A DNA stretch of 64,000 bases from contig CADCHF010000007.1 in assembly GCA_902801175.1 (NCBI GenBank), positions 1 to 64,000 on the forward strand. The letters are read 5' to 3'. Positions 25,727-33,426 of this stretch are shown here, piece by piece (within the stretch, counting starts at the first letter, position 1; every line of letters begins with the position of its first letter). A program made the translations under genes and the position numbers. The stretch is from an uncultured Coriobacteriaceae bacterium. Lineage in GTDB: Bacteria; Actinomycetota; Coriobacteriia; Coriobacteriales; Atopobiaceae. Under the pieces are notes generated by a model. The model was not told the origin of the DNA. It made no database searches and saw only the letters and a list, made by a program, of their open reading frames with translations.

Positions 25727-25742
25727 ACCTACAGGGCTCCTT

Positions 25743-27563
25743 CTACTGCTTGCTGATAGCGTGGAACTTACAGTTGCTCATGCAGGCACCGCACTTGATG
25801 CACTTGCTCGCGTCGATGCTGTAGGCAGCGCGCTTCTTGCCGGGCGCCACGTAGTCGGTCTGCGTGATGCAGCTCACGGGGCAGTTGCGCGCGCACAGGC
25901 CGCAGCCGATGCACTTGTCGCGGTCGATCGTATAGGTGAGGAGGTCCTTGCACACGCCGGCGGGGCACTTCTTGTCGCGCACGTGAGCCTCGTACTCGTT
26001 GCGGAAGAACTTGAGGGTGGCGAGAACGGGGTTGGGCGCGGTCTGGCCAAGACCGCACAGCGAGTTGGTCTTGATGTAGTTGCAAAGGTCCTCGATGCGG
26101 TCGAGGTCCTCCATCTCGCCCTTGCCAGAGGTGATCTTGTCAAGGAGCTCAAGGAGGCGCTTGGTGCCAACGCGGCACGGGGTGCACTTGCCGCAGGACT
26201 CGTCAACGGTGAACTCGAGGAAGAACTTGGCCATGTCGACCATGCAGGTGTCCTCGTCCATGACGATGAGGCCGCCGGAGCCCATCATGCAGCCGATGGC
26301 GGTGAGGTTGTCGTAGTCGACCTCGGTGTCAATCAGGCTTGCGGGGATGCAGCCGCCGGACGGGCCACCGGTCTGGGCAGCCTTGAACTTCTTGCCGTTG
26401 GGGATGCCGCCACCAATGTCGTAGATGATGTGCTCGAGGGTGGTGCCCATGGGAATCTCGACCAGGCCGGTGTGGTTGATCTTGCCGCCCAGGGCGAAGA
26501 CCTTGGTGCCCTTGGAGCGCTCGGTGCCCATGGAGGCAAACCAGTCGGCGCCACGCAGGATGATCTGCGGGATGTTGGCAAAGGTCTCGACGTTGTTCTC
26601 AACCGTGGGCATGCCGAAGAGGCCCTTGACGGCTGGGAACGGCGGACGCGGACGAGGCTCGCCGCGGTTGCCCTCGATGGAGGTCATGAGGGCCGTCTCC
26701 TCGCCGCACACAAATGCGCCGGCGCCAAGGCGGATCTCGATGTCAAAGTCAAAGCCGGAGTCAAAGATGTTCTCGCCCAGCAGGCCGTACTCGCGAGCCT
26801 GCTCAATGGCGATGCTCAGGCGCTTGACGGCGATGGGGTACTCGGCGCGCACGTAGACGAAGCCCTTGGAGCAGCCGCAGGCGTAGCCGCAGATGGCCAT
26901 GGCCTCAATGACGCTGTGCGGGTCGCCCTCGAGAACGGAGCGGTCCATGAATGCGCCGGGGTCGCCCTCGTCTGCGTTGCAGACGACGTACTTTTGCGGG
27001 GCCTTGTTGGGGGCGCAGAGGCTCCACTTACGGCCGGTGGGGAAGCCGCCGCCACCACGGCCGCGCAGGCCGGAGTCGGAGACGACCTGGATGACCTCTT
27101 CGGGGGTCATCTCGGTGAGTGCCTTGCCCAGTGCCGCATAGCCGTCCATGGCAATGTACTCGTCGATGTCCTCGGGGTTGATGACACCGCAGTTGCGCAG
27201 CACGACGCGGTTCTGGGTCTTGTAGAACGAAGTGTCGGACAGGGCGATGTTGCCAAACTCGTCGGCCTCGACCTTGCCGTGGTCGTCGTAGACCAGACGC
27301 TGCACCGGACGGCCCTTGAGCAGGTGCTCGGACACGATCTCTTCGACGTCCTCGACGGTGACACGGCTGTAGAAAGTACCGTCGGGGTAGACGATGACGA
27401 CGGGGCCAAGCTCGCACAGGCCAAAGCAGCCGGTGCGGACGAGCTTAATCTCGTCCTGGAGATCGTTCTTCTCGATCTCGGCCTCAAACTTGTCTTGGAT
27501 TTGCTGGCTTCCCGAGGAGGTGCAACCGGTACCGCCACAGATTAGGACTTGTGAACGAATCAC
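25743..27563 (-). CDS. hydB: Hydrogenase NADH-binding flavoprotein HydB (NuoF-like)
   Basis: A 606-residue subunit. An N-terminal thioredoxin-like [2Fe-2S] domain (CGGTGCTSSGS ... RTGCFGLCELGP) is followed by the NuoF core: NADH site GLRGRGGGGFPTGRKW, FMN site CNADEGDPGAFMDRSV, and the N3 cluster ligands ESCGKCTPCRVG. Two C-terminal ferredoxin motifs, CIGCGLCARNCPVSC and CIKCGACMSNCK, complete the trimeric-hydrogenase HydB architecture. This subunit exchanges electrons with NADH and, by the bifurcation model, couples them to ferredoxin. Confidence 0.95.
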   Translation of the reverse strand: MIRSQVLICGGTGCTSSGSQQIQDKFEAEIEKNDLQDEIKLVRTGCFGLCELGPVVIVYPDGTFYSRVTVEDVEEIVSEHLLKGRPVQRLVYDDHGKVEADEFGNIALSDTSFYKTQNRVVLRNCGVINPEDIDEYIAMDGYAALGKALTEMTPEEVIQVVSDSGLRGRGGGGFPTGRKWSLCAPNKAPQKYVVCNADEGDPGAFMDRSVLEGDPHSVIEAMAICGYACGCSKGFVYVRAEYPIAVKRLSIAIEQAREYGLLGENIFDSGFDFDIEIRLGAGAFVCGEETALMTSIEGNRGEPRPRPPFPAVKGLFGMPTVENNVETFANIPQIILRGADWFASMGTERSKGTKVFALGGKINHTGLVEIPMGTTLEHIIYDIGGGIPNGKKFKAAQTGGPSGGCIPASLIDTEVDYDNLTAIGCMMGSGGLIVMDEDTCMVDMAKFFLEFTVDESCGKCTPCRVGTKRLLELLDKITSGKGEMEDLDRIEDLCNYIKTNSLCGLGQTAPNPVLATLKFFRNEYEAHVRDKKCPAGVCKDLLTYTIDRDKCIGCGLCARNCPVSCITQTDYVAPGKKRAAYSIDASKCIKCGACMSNCKFHAISKQ

Positions 27564-27578
27564 AGTAAACCTCCAAAC

Positions 27579-27950
27579 TTAGACCGCAACGGCGCCAATC
27601 GTGTACTCAGAGACGACTTTGCCACCCTTGAGATGCTTCTCGATGACCTCTTGGGCCTTCTCGGGATTCATCTTGACGTAGGTGACCTTCTCCTTGCCGG
27701 GCTCAAAGACCTCGACGACGGGCTCGTACTGGCAGATGCCAATGCAGCCGGTCTGCGTAACCGAAACCTTGCCCTCAAGGCCTTCCTTGTTAACGCCCTC
27801 GACGAAGGCATTAAGAACGGGACGGGCGCCAGCTGCGATACCGCACGTGGCCATGCCGACCACCACGCGAGCGCCTTCCATACCGTCACGCAGGACGACC
27901 TTGTCCTTCATGCGGTTCTTGATCGCCTGCAACTCAGCTAGTGATTTCAT
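27579..27950 (-). CDS. Thioredoxin-like [2Fe-2S] ferredoxin
   Basis: A 123-residue protein of the (2Fe-2S) thioredoxin-like ferredoxin fold also found in NuoE and at the HydB N-terminus. Four cluster cysteines are in place: one in VGMATCGIAAGARP, the others in VTQTGCIGICQYEP (CxxxC) with the first pair incomplete (a single Cys before the A-G-A-R helix, as in several relatives). The ATG at 27950 follows GGAGAGGATTGAGT. It sits directly upstream of hydB and is likely an electron shuttle or a small extra subunit of the hydrogenase. Confidence 0.8.
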   Translation of the reverse strand: MKSLAELQAIKNRMKDKVVLRDGMEGARVVVGMATCGIAAGARPVLNAFVEGVNKEGLEGKVSVTQTGCIGICQYEPVVEVFEPGKEKVTYVKMNPEKAQEVIEKHLKGGKVVSEYTIGAVAV

Positions 27951-27982
27951 ACTCAATCCTCTCCGTTAATGATGCTGCCCTT

Positions 27983-28534
27983 TTAGGACAACTCCTCGTA
28001 CTGTTCTTGCAGGTACCCCCCTATCCAACTCATTACATCATAGCTGTTCAATGGCACATCTTCTAGAATCTCACGGAGCTCTCTCGTGTCCAGCTCAACG
28101 GTTCCTTTGCTGGTGCGATGCACAAAAAGGAAGTCGGTGTCGGGGTGCCCTTGAATCAGGGTCAGCACCGAGGAGCTCACGTCTCCAATGGGCGTAAAGT
28201 CAATGTGATCGGTGTGGAACGTGGCTGTGACATGCGTTCCGTGCTCGGCAGGGTTTGCCTCCTGCGTGACGGAGCTAATGGTGAGCTCACCGCCGGTCTG
28301 CTCGCATGCAAGCTTGAGCAGTGGGATGCCCATTCCCACCTTGCGGGTCGTCCGCGTGGTGTAGAAGGGATCGACTACCGACCGCACGACGTCTTCGCTC
28401 ATGCCGCAGCCGTCGTCAACGATCTCTAGCTTTAGCACGCTGCCCTCTTCCGTGAGCAGGATCTGCGTCAGCGACGCGCCGGCCTTCACGGAGTTCTCGG
28501 CAACATCCAGGATGTTAAGTGATAGCTCTTTCAT
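27983..28534 (-). CDS. Histidine-kinase-type ATPase domain protein
   Basis: A 183-residue soluble GHKL ATPase. The N-box ENSVKAGAS, G1 box DDGCGM, F box DPFYTTR and G2 box VGMGIPLL are visible in order. There is no dimerisation/phosphoacceptor His domain and no sensor or membrane segment, so it is not a complete kinase. The C-terminal about 80 residues (HIDFTPIGDVSSSVLTLIQG) are characteristic of a family that accompanies trimeric [FeFe] hydrogenase genes in clostridia. Probably a regulatory partner acting on or with the products of this operon. Confidence 0.8.
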   Translation of the reverse strand: MKELSLNILDVAENSVKAGASLTQILLTEEGSVLKLEIVDDGCGMSEDVVRSVVDPFYTTRTTRKVGMGIPLLKLACEQTGGELTISSVTQEANPAEHGTHVTATFHTDHIDFTPIGDVSSSVLTLIQGHPDTDFLFVHRTSKGTVELDTRELREILEDVPLNSYDVMSWIGGYLQEQYEELS

Positions 28535-28546
28535 CTTGTCCCAGCA

Positions 28547-29284
28547 CTAACTCGATCTTAGGTTTTCGAACAGCTTCTTGCGCACCAGCTCCTCGTCACC
28601 TGGTCCGCAGTCAAGCTCAATCCAGTCGTTCTCGTCGCCCTCCCTGAGCTGGTCAAGGTAGTGGGCGTCAGAACTAAACAGCAGGCGGATGCCCTCAAGC
28701 CCGTATCTGCTCACGTACTCGTCTTTGTTGCTCTTGTCGTGCAGCTCGGCCAGGTGAAAGCCCACATAGTGCGGGAAGTCGCCCAGAATCTCGATGGCCC
28801 CGTTGGCGGGGCGGTCGATGTGGGCCGGGTAGCAGACACCGTCATACTTGGCGACCAACGCGGGTGCCTCGTCAAGGGCAATGTCGGTTGCGTTGATGAG
28901 AAGGTCTTCCTCGTGACCTATCACATTGTCCTGGTCGTCGAGTATCAGCTGCTCGCCAAAGATCTCCTCGCGGTTCTTGACCCTAATGCGCCTGGTGTCG
29001 ACTTCGTCGTTAAAGGCAAGCGCGTTCTCGAGCGTCTCGAACAAGCACACCACATGAATGTCCTCGGAGGTGGTGAGCTCCATGCCCGCAACGGGAACCA
29101 CGCCGTAGCGCCGTGCCGCCGTGAAGAACGCCGGACAGTTGCGCGAGGTGTTGTGATCAGTGAGCGCCATGATGCGTACCCCGTTCAAAAACGCCATGCC
29201 GGCGATGTTGTTCGGCGTGTTGTCTGCATCTCCGCAAGGGGAGAGGCAGGAGTGCACGTGGAAGTCGTAGTAGTAACGTCTCAT
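28547..29284 (-). CDS. PHP-domain metal-dependent phosphoesterase
   Basis: A 245-residue PHP protein. The metal-binding motifs are visible: DFHVHSCLSP near the start, ALTDHNTSRNCPAFF (about 40-54), HIDRP (about 150), and the late SSDAHYLDQL (about 210). The family hydrolyses phosphate esters, including oligonucleotides and 3',5'-bisnucleotides, and appears repeatedly inside [FeFe] hydrogenase operons. The substrate here is unknown; a nucleotide signal would make sense next to two ATPase and two DRTGG proteins. Confidence 0.85.
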   Translation of the reverse strand: MRRYYYDFHVHSCLSPCGDADNTPNNIAGMAFLNGVRIMALTDHNTSRNCPAFFTAARRYGVVPVAGMELTTSEDIHVVCLFETLENALAFNDEVDTRRIRVKNREEIFGEQLILDDQDNVIGHEEDLLINATDIALDEAPALVAKYDGVCYPAHIDRPANGAIEILGDFPHYVGFHLAELHDKSNKDEYVSRYGLEGIRLLFSSDAHYLDQLREGDENDWIELDCGPGDEELVRKKLFENLRSS

Positions 29285-29302
29285 GGCATTTAGGCGATCT
29301 AC

Positions 29303-29629
29303 TTAGGCGAGAAGCTGTGAGAGCTGTACAGCGGTCTCGTAGATAGGCTTGCTGCTGCTAAGGATGTTGACCTCCTTTTGGCGGGCGGTCTCGACGAGGT
29401 CGCTCTCCATCTCGACACCCTCGGCAAGAATCACGCACGAGGTGTCGGTAAGGCTTGCGACCGCGATCGTGTTGACGTTGGTCATGATGGTGATCCATGC
29501 GTTGTCCATCTGCGCACGGCCCATGACCCAGCTCAGCAGGTCTCCGATGTAGACACCGTCAATCTCGCGACTGCCGTCGGGCAGCGACACAGCCTCAAAG
29601 CCATGTTCCAGCAGCTCGTCAACCGTCAA
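29303..29629 (-). CDS. DRTGG-domain protein (second copy)
   Basis: A 108-residue protein corresponding to a single DRTGG-type domain: GVYIGDLLSWVMGRAQMDNA, then a run of strands (WITIMTNVNTIAVASLTDTS, CVILAEGVEM) and a final helix (KPIYETAVQLSQLL). This domain binds ligands next to phosphotransacetylase and CBS modules in other proteins, and its stand-alone form is typical of hydrogenase operons. It is a distant paralogue of the product at 31330-31683. Ten bases separate it from the HsfB-like gene. Confidence 0.75.
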   Translation of the reverse strand: MTVDELLEHGFEAVSLPDGSREIDGVYIGDLLSWVMGRAQMDNAWITIMTNVNTIAVASLTDTSCVILAEGVEMESDLVETARQKEVNILSSSKPIYETAVQLSQLLA

Positions 29630-29639
29630 GGTGATCCCC

Positions 29640-30890
29640 TCACTTCTTAAGAATCTTGCAGTCCCGCAGGCTTGCGTTGCCCTTTACGATGTCCTCAGCG
29701 AGTGCATGACAGCTGGGGGCACCGCAGGCGCCGCAGTCGATGCCCGGCAGCGAGCTGCGTAGGCGCTGTATGTCGGCCATCATGCGCATGGACTCTGCCA
29801 TGTTGCGCGACAGCAACGTCATTGGTTCGTACTCCGGGAGCTCGTTGAACAGGTAGAGCTCGGGAATGTACTTTTGTTCCTCCGGCGAGAGGAAGTTCTT
29901 TGAGACGGGCAGGTAGCGACGCAGCGACTGGAGCCTGGTCTTGGCGATGAAGGGATTCTGCACCGTAAGGACTCCGCCGACGCAGCCCGCTGTGCATGCG
30001 TCGAGCTCGATGAACTTGACCGGAGGGATATTGTCGTTCTCGATCTGCTCAAGCACGTTGATGACGTTCTCGATGCCGTCGGCCGCAAGGTACTCGTCGT
30101 TGAAGAGCGCCGTTGCCTCGCCGCCGGAGGTTGCCCATCCGATGCCTACCATGCCCGATTCCGTCATCATCTCGACTTCGCTCCCACGCGACATCTTGCT
30201 GATGAGGGTGAAGTACACGTCGCTCATAGAGATGACCACGTCAACGCCGCTCTTGTAGTCGGCAAAGCCGTTCTTTACGTAGCTGGCCTTTGCGGGGCAG
30301 GGCGAGATGAAGCAAACGCCAATCTCTTCGTCGGCAAGCTCTGGGTGCTGTTCCTTTGCCCGTTTGCGTGCGAGTGCTGCCGCAACTTCCATGGGCGGGA
30401 GCATGTGCATCACGTTGTCGTTGAGCGAAGGGAAGCGCAGGGCTATGAGGCGCACGACTACCGGGCATGCAGAGCTGATGACCGGGAGCCTGATGCCCTC
30501 AGTCTTGAGGTATTGCCTGGTGTAGGCGCTTACGAGCTCGGCTGCCTTTGAGACCTCAAAGACGTCGTCAAAGCCAATCTTAAGCAACCCGTCCAGCACA
30601 TAGTCAACGTCGTCGAGGTTGTCAAACTGGCCATAGAGCGAGGGTGCTGGCAGGGCGATCTTGTAGCGGAAACGCTCCATGTCTTCGAGTCGTCCGACTA
30701 CGGCCTTCTTGGCCTGGTTTTCGCAGACACGTATGCACTCGCCGCAGTCGATGCAGCGAGCCTCGTTGATTTTTGCATGCCCTTCGGAGATGCGGATGGC
30801 TTCCGTCGGGCATCTCCTGAGACATGTTGTGCAACCGGTGCACCTGTTGACATCCAGGCGCACTGAGTGCTCGTATGTGCTGCTTGCCAT
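29640..30890 (-). CDS. HsfB-like protein with degenerate H-cluster site
   Basis: A 416-residue protein (start at 30890 after CAGGGGTG; a GTG at 30899 is possible). The N-terminus has two ferredoxin motifs, CTGCTTCLRRCP and CIDCGECIRVCE. The body is a hydrogenase large-subunit-like domain in which the H-cluster signatures have drifted: SSACPVVVRLI in place of TSCCPGW (the first ligand cysteine is Ala), SPCPAK, and LDACTAGCVGG. The C-terminus carries LPGIDCGACGAPSCHALAED, the Fe-S domain also seen in RnfB. Loss of one cysteine suggests it is not a normal hydrogenase but a redox or H2 sensor, as proposed for related groups. Confidence 0.85.
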   Translation of the reverse strand: MASSTYEHSVRLDVNRCTGCTTCLRRCPTEAIRISEGHAKINEARCIDCGECIRVCENQAKKAVVGRLEDMERFRYKIALPAPSLYGQFDNLDDVDYVLDGLLKIGFDDVFEVSKAAELVSAYTRQYLKTEGIRLPVISSACPVVVRLIALRFPSLNDNVMHMLPPMEVAAALARKRAKEQHPELADEEIGVCFISPCPAKASYVKNGFADYKSGVDVVISMSDVYFTLISKMSRGSEVEMMTESGMVGIGWATSGGEATALFNDEYLAADGIENVINVLEQIENDNIPPVKFIELDACTAGCVGGVLTVQNPFIAKTRLQSLRRYLPVSKNFLSPEEQKYIPELYLFNELPEYEPMTLLSRNMAESMRMMADIQRLRSSLPGIDCGACGAPSCHALAEDIVKGNASLRDCKILKK

Positions 30891-30914
30891 TTGACTCACA
30901 CCCCTGGCTGCCGG

Positions 30915-31337
30915 CTAGAGGTAAACGTACATGGTGATCGTGGTGCCCACGCCGACCATGGTGTCGATTTCCATCGTGTCGGTGTAGCGTTTCATGTTGG
31001 GAAGTCCCATGCCCGCACCAAAGCCCAAAGAGCGAATCTGGTCCGTGGCGGTGGAGAATCCTTCCTGCATTGCCTGCTCGATATTGGGGATGCCAGGTCC
31101 CTTGTCTGCTAGGATGATCTCGATGTACTGCTCGGAGACAATGACATCTGCCGTTCCGCCGTTTGCATGGATGACCATGTTGATCTCGCCCTCGTACATG
31201 GCGATGGAGACACGGCGGATGGTGGCCGCGGGCACGCCAAGCTGGCGCAGGTTCTTCTTGACCTGCGTAGACGCCTGGCCGGCGGACGCGAAGTTCTCAC
31301 CGTCTACGTCAAAGTGGAAGATTAGGGGCTCAGACAT
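30915..31337 (-). CDS. RsbW-like (HATPase_c_2) ATP-binding protein
   Basis: A 140-residue single-domain GHKL ATPase similar to anti-sigma factor kinases (RsbW/SpoIIAB). The start at 31337 overlaps the preceding gene by 8 bases. Visible motifs: N-box YEGEINMVIHANGG, G1 LADKGPGIPNIEQAM and G2 LGFGAGMGLPNMKRY. No sigma factor or anti-anti-sigma gene is near, so its partner is more likely within the hydrogenase operon. It is the second, distinct GHKL ATPase of the operon. Confidence 0.8.
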   Translation of the reverse strand: MSEPLIFHFDVDGENFASAGQASTQVKKNLRQLGVPAATIRRVSIAMYEGEINMVIHANGGTADVIVSEQYIEIILADKGPGIPNIEQAMQEGFSTATDQIRSLGFGAGMGLPNMKRYTDTMEIDTMVGVGTTITMYVYL

Positions 31338-31683
31338 GAGTGGCCTTCCCAATGAGTCCGTTGGCGTATAGCGTGCCGCAAGCCTCGTACATGCGCTTGT
31401 CCGTTGTCATGACGACCATGCCGTCATCCTCTGCCATGGACACCATGATGTCGGTCGGCACCTTGTCGCGGACGAACACGATGCATACCATGTCCATCAT
31501 TTCTGCCGTCCTAATGACCTGAGGATTGCACAGGCCAGTGAGCAGTACCGCCTGGTCCTTGACGTATTTGAGGACGTCGCTCATCATGTCGCTTCCGCAG
31601 GCGGTGAAGACCTCCTGGTCGAGGCTGTCTTCACAACACAGAACCTCTGCCTCCAGAAGGTCCCTGATCTCTGAGATTTTCAT
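31330..31683 (-). CDS. DRTGG-domain protein (first copy)
   Basis: A 117-residue single DRTGG-type domain. It opens MKISEIRDLLEAEVLCCEDS, followed by ACGSDMMSDVLKYVKDQAV, the strands VLLTGLCNPQVIRTAEMMDM and IVFVRDKVP, and the closing helix MYEACGTLYANGLIG. The N-terminal vicinal cysteines are of the type seen in the hydrogenase-operon members of the family. It lies 43 bases behind hydC and overlaps the RsbW-like gene. Likely a ligand-binding regulator; no enzymatic motif. Confidence 0.75.
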   Translation of the reverse strand: MKISEIRDLLEAEVLCCEDSLDQEVFTACGSDMMSDVLKYVKDQAVLLTGLCNPQVIRTAEMMDMVCIVFVRDKVPTDIMVSMAEDDGMVVMTTDKRMYEACGTLYANGLIGKATHV

Positions 31684-31726
31684 TTCTTGGTCCTCTTAAG
31701 CGTCGTGCTTTGATTTGCTTGGGCGG

Positions 31727-32224
31727 TTACTCGGCGTACTTGGCAAGAATCTTGTCCACGTCATCGGGAACGAGTCGGCCATAGACCTCTTCGTTGACGG
31801 TGAGGACCGGAGCCAGGCCACATGCGCCAATGCAGCGGCAGGCCTCGAGCGAGAACTTCTCGTCGGCGGTGCACTCGCCCACATCGATGCCGAGCTTCTC
31901 CTTGAGCTTCTCGAGGACGTCGCCCGAGCCCTTGACGTAGCATGCGGTGCCGAGGCAGACAGAGATGTTGTACTGGCCCTTGGGAGAGAGTGCGAACTGC
32001 GCGTAGAACGTGGCCACGCCGTAGACCTTCTCCAGAGGCACGCCCATGCCGTCGGCGATCATTTCCTGGACCTCAATGGGCAGATAGCCATAGATGTCCT
32101 GAGCCTTCTGCATGACGACCATGACGTTGCTCTTGTCGTGGCAGTTCTCGGCGATGACAGCCTTGAGCTGCTCCTCTTGTTCTGCCGTCCCCTTGAACGG
32201 CAGCTTGCTGATCTTCTTTTGCAT
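31727..32224 (-). CDS. hydC: Hydrogenase subunit HydC (NuoE-like)
   Basis: A 165-residue NuoE-type subunit. The N-terminal helical bundle (KSNVMVVMQKAQDIYGYLPI, EVQEMIADGMGVPLEKVYGV) precedes the thioredoxin-fold [2Fe-2S] domain with its four cysteines: CLGTACYVKGS and CRCIGACGLAPVLTV. It completes the HydABC set. It is the first gene of the operon, unlike the common hydC-B-A clustering, with seven accessory genes inserted between it and hydB. Confidence 0.92.
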   Translation of the reverse strand: MQKKISKLPFKGTAEQEEQLKAVIAENCHDKSNVMVVMQKAQDIYGYLPIEVQEMIADGMGVPLEKVYGVATFYAQFALSPKGQYNISVCLGTACYVKGSGDVLEKLKEKLGIDVGECTADEKFSLEACRCIGACGLAPVLTVNEEVYGRLVPDDVDKILAKYAE

Positions 32225-32274
32225 TGAATCAAACCCCCTTTTCGATTAATTCACGCAAAACCCCGTAACTTAGA

Positions 32275-32280
32275 ATCATA
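32275..32280 (-). promoter_or_regulatory. Possible extended -10 of the hydrogenase operon
   Basis: On the minus strand CTGGTATGATTCTAAG contains TGGTATGAT, an extended -10 (TGn-TATGAT), about 50 bases upstream of the hydC start. No good -35 is seen. The leader between it and hydC includes GGGGTTTTGCGTGAATTAAT, without a convincing Rex operator. Confidence 0.4.
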
Positions 32281-32311
32281 CCAGATTGACAACCTCTCGT
32301 TTTCGAGCTGG

Positions 32312-32461
32312 TCAGGCGTGGAGTTCTTGCACAAAGTGGTTTGGGAGCATGGAAAAGCCGCTGGTAGAGGGCTTGTAGGCAACGTCAAGGAACCCACTTT
32401 AAGGCCAGCATGAGGATGGGTGTGGTGAAGCGGATCGCGCCGTAGGCGCAGTGCCAGACAA
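32312..32461 (-). pseudogene. Possible C-terminal gene debris upstream of hydC
   Basis: Two short stretches with good codon style read in different frames: about 32461-32392 gives VWHCAYGAIRFTTPILMLAL then KWVP and a stop, and about 32395-32312 gives FLDVAYKPSTSGFSMLPN then HFVQELHA and a stop. Most third positions are G or C, as in neighbouring genes, and a one-base shift at TTGAC would join them. No start codon or family is recognised. I read this as the decayed 3' end of a lost gene, with low certainty. Confidence 0.3.
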
Positions 32462-32463
32462 CA

Positions 32464-32507
32464 GGGCGGGGCCCGAGGTGAATCTAGTCTCACCTCGGGC
32501 CCCGCCC
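32464..32507. terminator. 18-bp perfect hairpin
   Basis: Arms of 18 perfectly paired bases (left arm begins GGGCGGGGCCCGAGG) around the 8-base loop ATCTAGTC. It has no T-run on either side. It lies downstream of the SPASM remnant on the minus strand and may be that gene's old terminator. Confidence 0.6.
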
Positions 32508-32557
32508 CTCATATGCTTGTGCAATTGCACGATGCTGTTTCGGCCCACTGCCTGTGG

Positions 32558-32740
32558 CTACAGGCGGCCAATGCTTCGCAGCAGCTCGTCCTTCTTTTCC
32601 TTCCAGCCATCCTTGAAGTACTTGCAGGTGATGAGGTCGGGTGCCAGATAGTCGAGCGGGTGGTCGCGCATGGCAACGGCGCGGCAGCCACCGCAGCAGG
32701 CGGTGCGCCACTTGCATTCCTGGTTCCACAGCGCATCGCC
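32558..32740 (-). pseudogene. Radical SAM/SPASM protein, C-terminal remnant
   Basis: A 60-codon open stretch with no start codon (a TGA is immediately upstream at 32743-32741) and a TAG at 32560-32558. It reads ALWNQECKWRTACCGGCRA, then VAMRDHPLDYLAPDLITCKY and FKDGWKEKKDELLRSIGRL. The spacing C...C....C.GGCRA followed by a later C is that of the SPASM Fe-S domain of anaerobic sulfatase-maturase/PqqE-type radical SAM enzymes. Everything upstream of this domain is missing; the DNA upstream is already the promoter region of the divergent deaminase gene. A clear gene remnant. Confidence 0.75.
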
Positions 32741-32868
32741 TCAACGCTCCCTACTGTTGGCTGGTGTCTGGCGCCGCATGCGGAAACAACAGGAGCTCTT
32801 TGGGGCTATGGCCCGTGCTCGTTACACTATCATAGAGCCTGTTCATCGCGGCTTGTTTGGAGGTCGTT

Positions 32869-33351
32869 ATGCCTGGAAAGCGCTCCGACGTCATCTCATG
32901 GGACGAGTTCTTCATGCGGGTAGCTGTGGCGGCGAGCTTGCGCAGCAAGGATCCAAATACGCAAGTTGGCGCCTGTATTGCCGGGCGGGACAACCGCATT
33001 CTCTCGGTTGGCTACAACGGCACGCCCGTTGGCCTGGACGACGACGAGTTCCCTTGGGACGACTCCGACGACCCTCTGCGCGACAAGCACAGCTATGTGA
33101 TACATGCCGAGGCCAACGCGATTCTCAACTACCGCGGCTCGCTCAAGGACATGGCAGGGGCGAGGGTGTACGTGACGCTCTTCCCTTGCCAGGAATGCGC
33201 CAAGACCTTGGTTCAGGCAGGCATTGGCGAGGTGGTCTACCTCGACGACAAGTACGACGGAACGGTTGGCAACAAGATCGCCAAGGCTGTGTTTGACCGC
33301 TGTGGCGTGAGCTACAGAAAGGTGGACATCCCCAAAATCGCTGTTCAGTAG
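32869..33351 (+). CDS. dCMP deaminase / cytidine-deoxycytidylate deaminase family
   Basis: A 160-residue zinc enzyme. The start follows TTTGGAGGTCGTT. The zinc site is complete: HAEANAIL (about 83-90) with the catalytic Glu, and LFPCQECAKTLVQAG (PCxxC). The substrate-side motif VGYNGTPVGLDDDEFPWDD, typical of dCMP deaminases, is present. It likely converts dCMP to dUMP for thymidylate synthesis. A promoter TTGGGG-17-TACACT lies at 32800-32828. Confidence 0.88.
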   Translation: MPGKRSDVISWDEFFMRVAVAASLRSKDPNTQVGACIAGRDNRILSVGYNGTPVGLDDDEFPWDDSDDPLRDKHSYVIHAEANAILNYRGSLKDMAGARVYVTLFPCQECAKTLVQAGIGEVVYLDDKYDGTVGNKIAKAVFDRCGVSYRKVDIPKIAVQ

Positions 33352-33426
33352 GGTTGCTGGGCAAAGGGTCCTATCAATTGAAAAGAAAGCTCGCGAGCAA
33401 AACAGTACAACAATTGGAGGAGAAAC

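Noticed and set aside
24011..27545. Long open frames opposite hydA and hydB
   Set aside because: Shadow frames caused by strong codon bias on the minus strand; the hydrogenase genes have complete motifs.
32225..32300. Rex-type operator before hydC
   Set aside because: TTGCGTGAATTAATCGAA has only partial symmetry and does not fit the TTGTGAA-TTCACAA pattern well.
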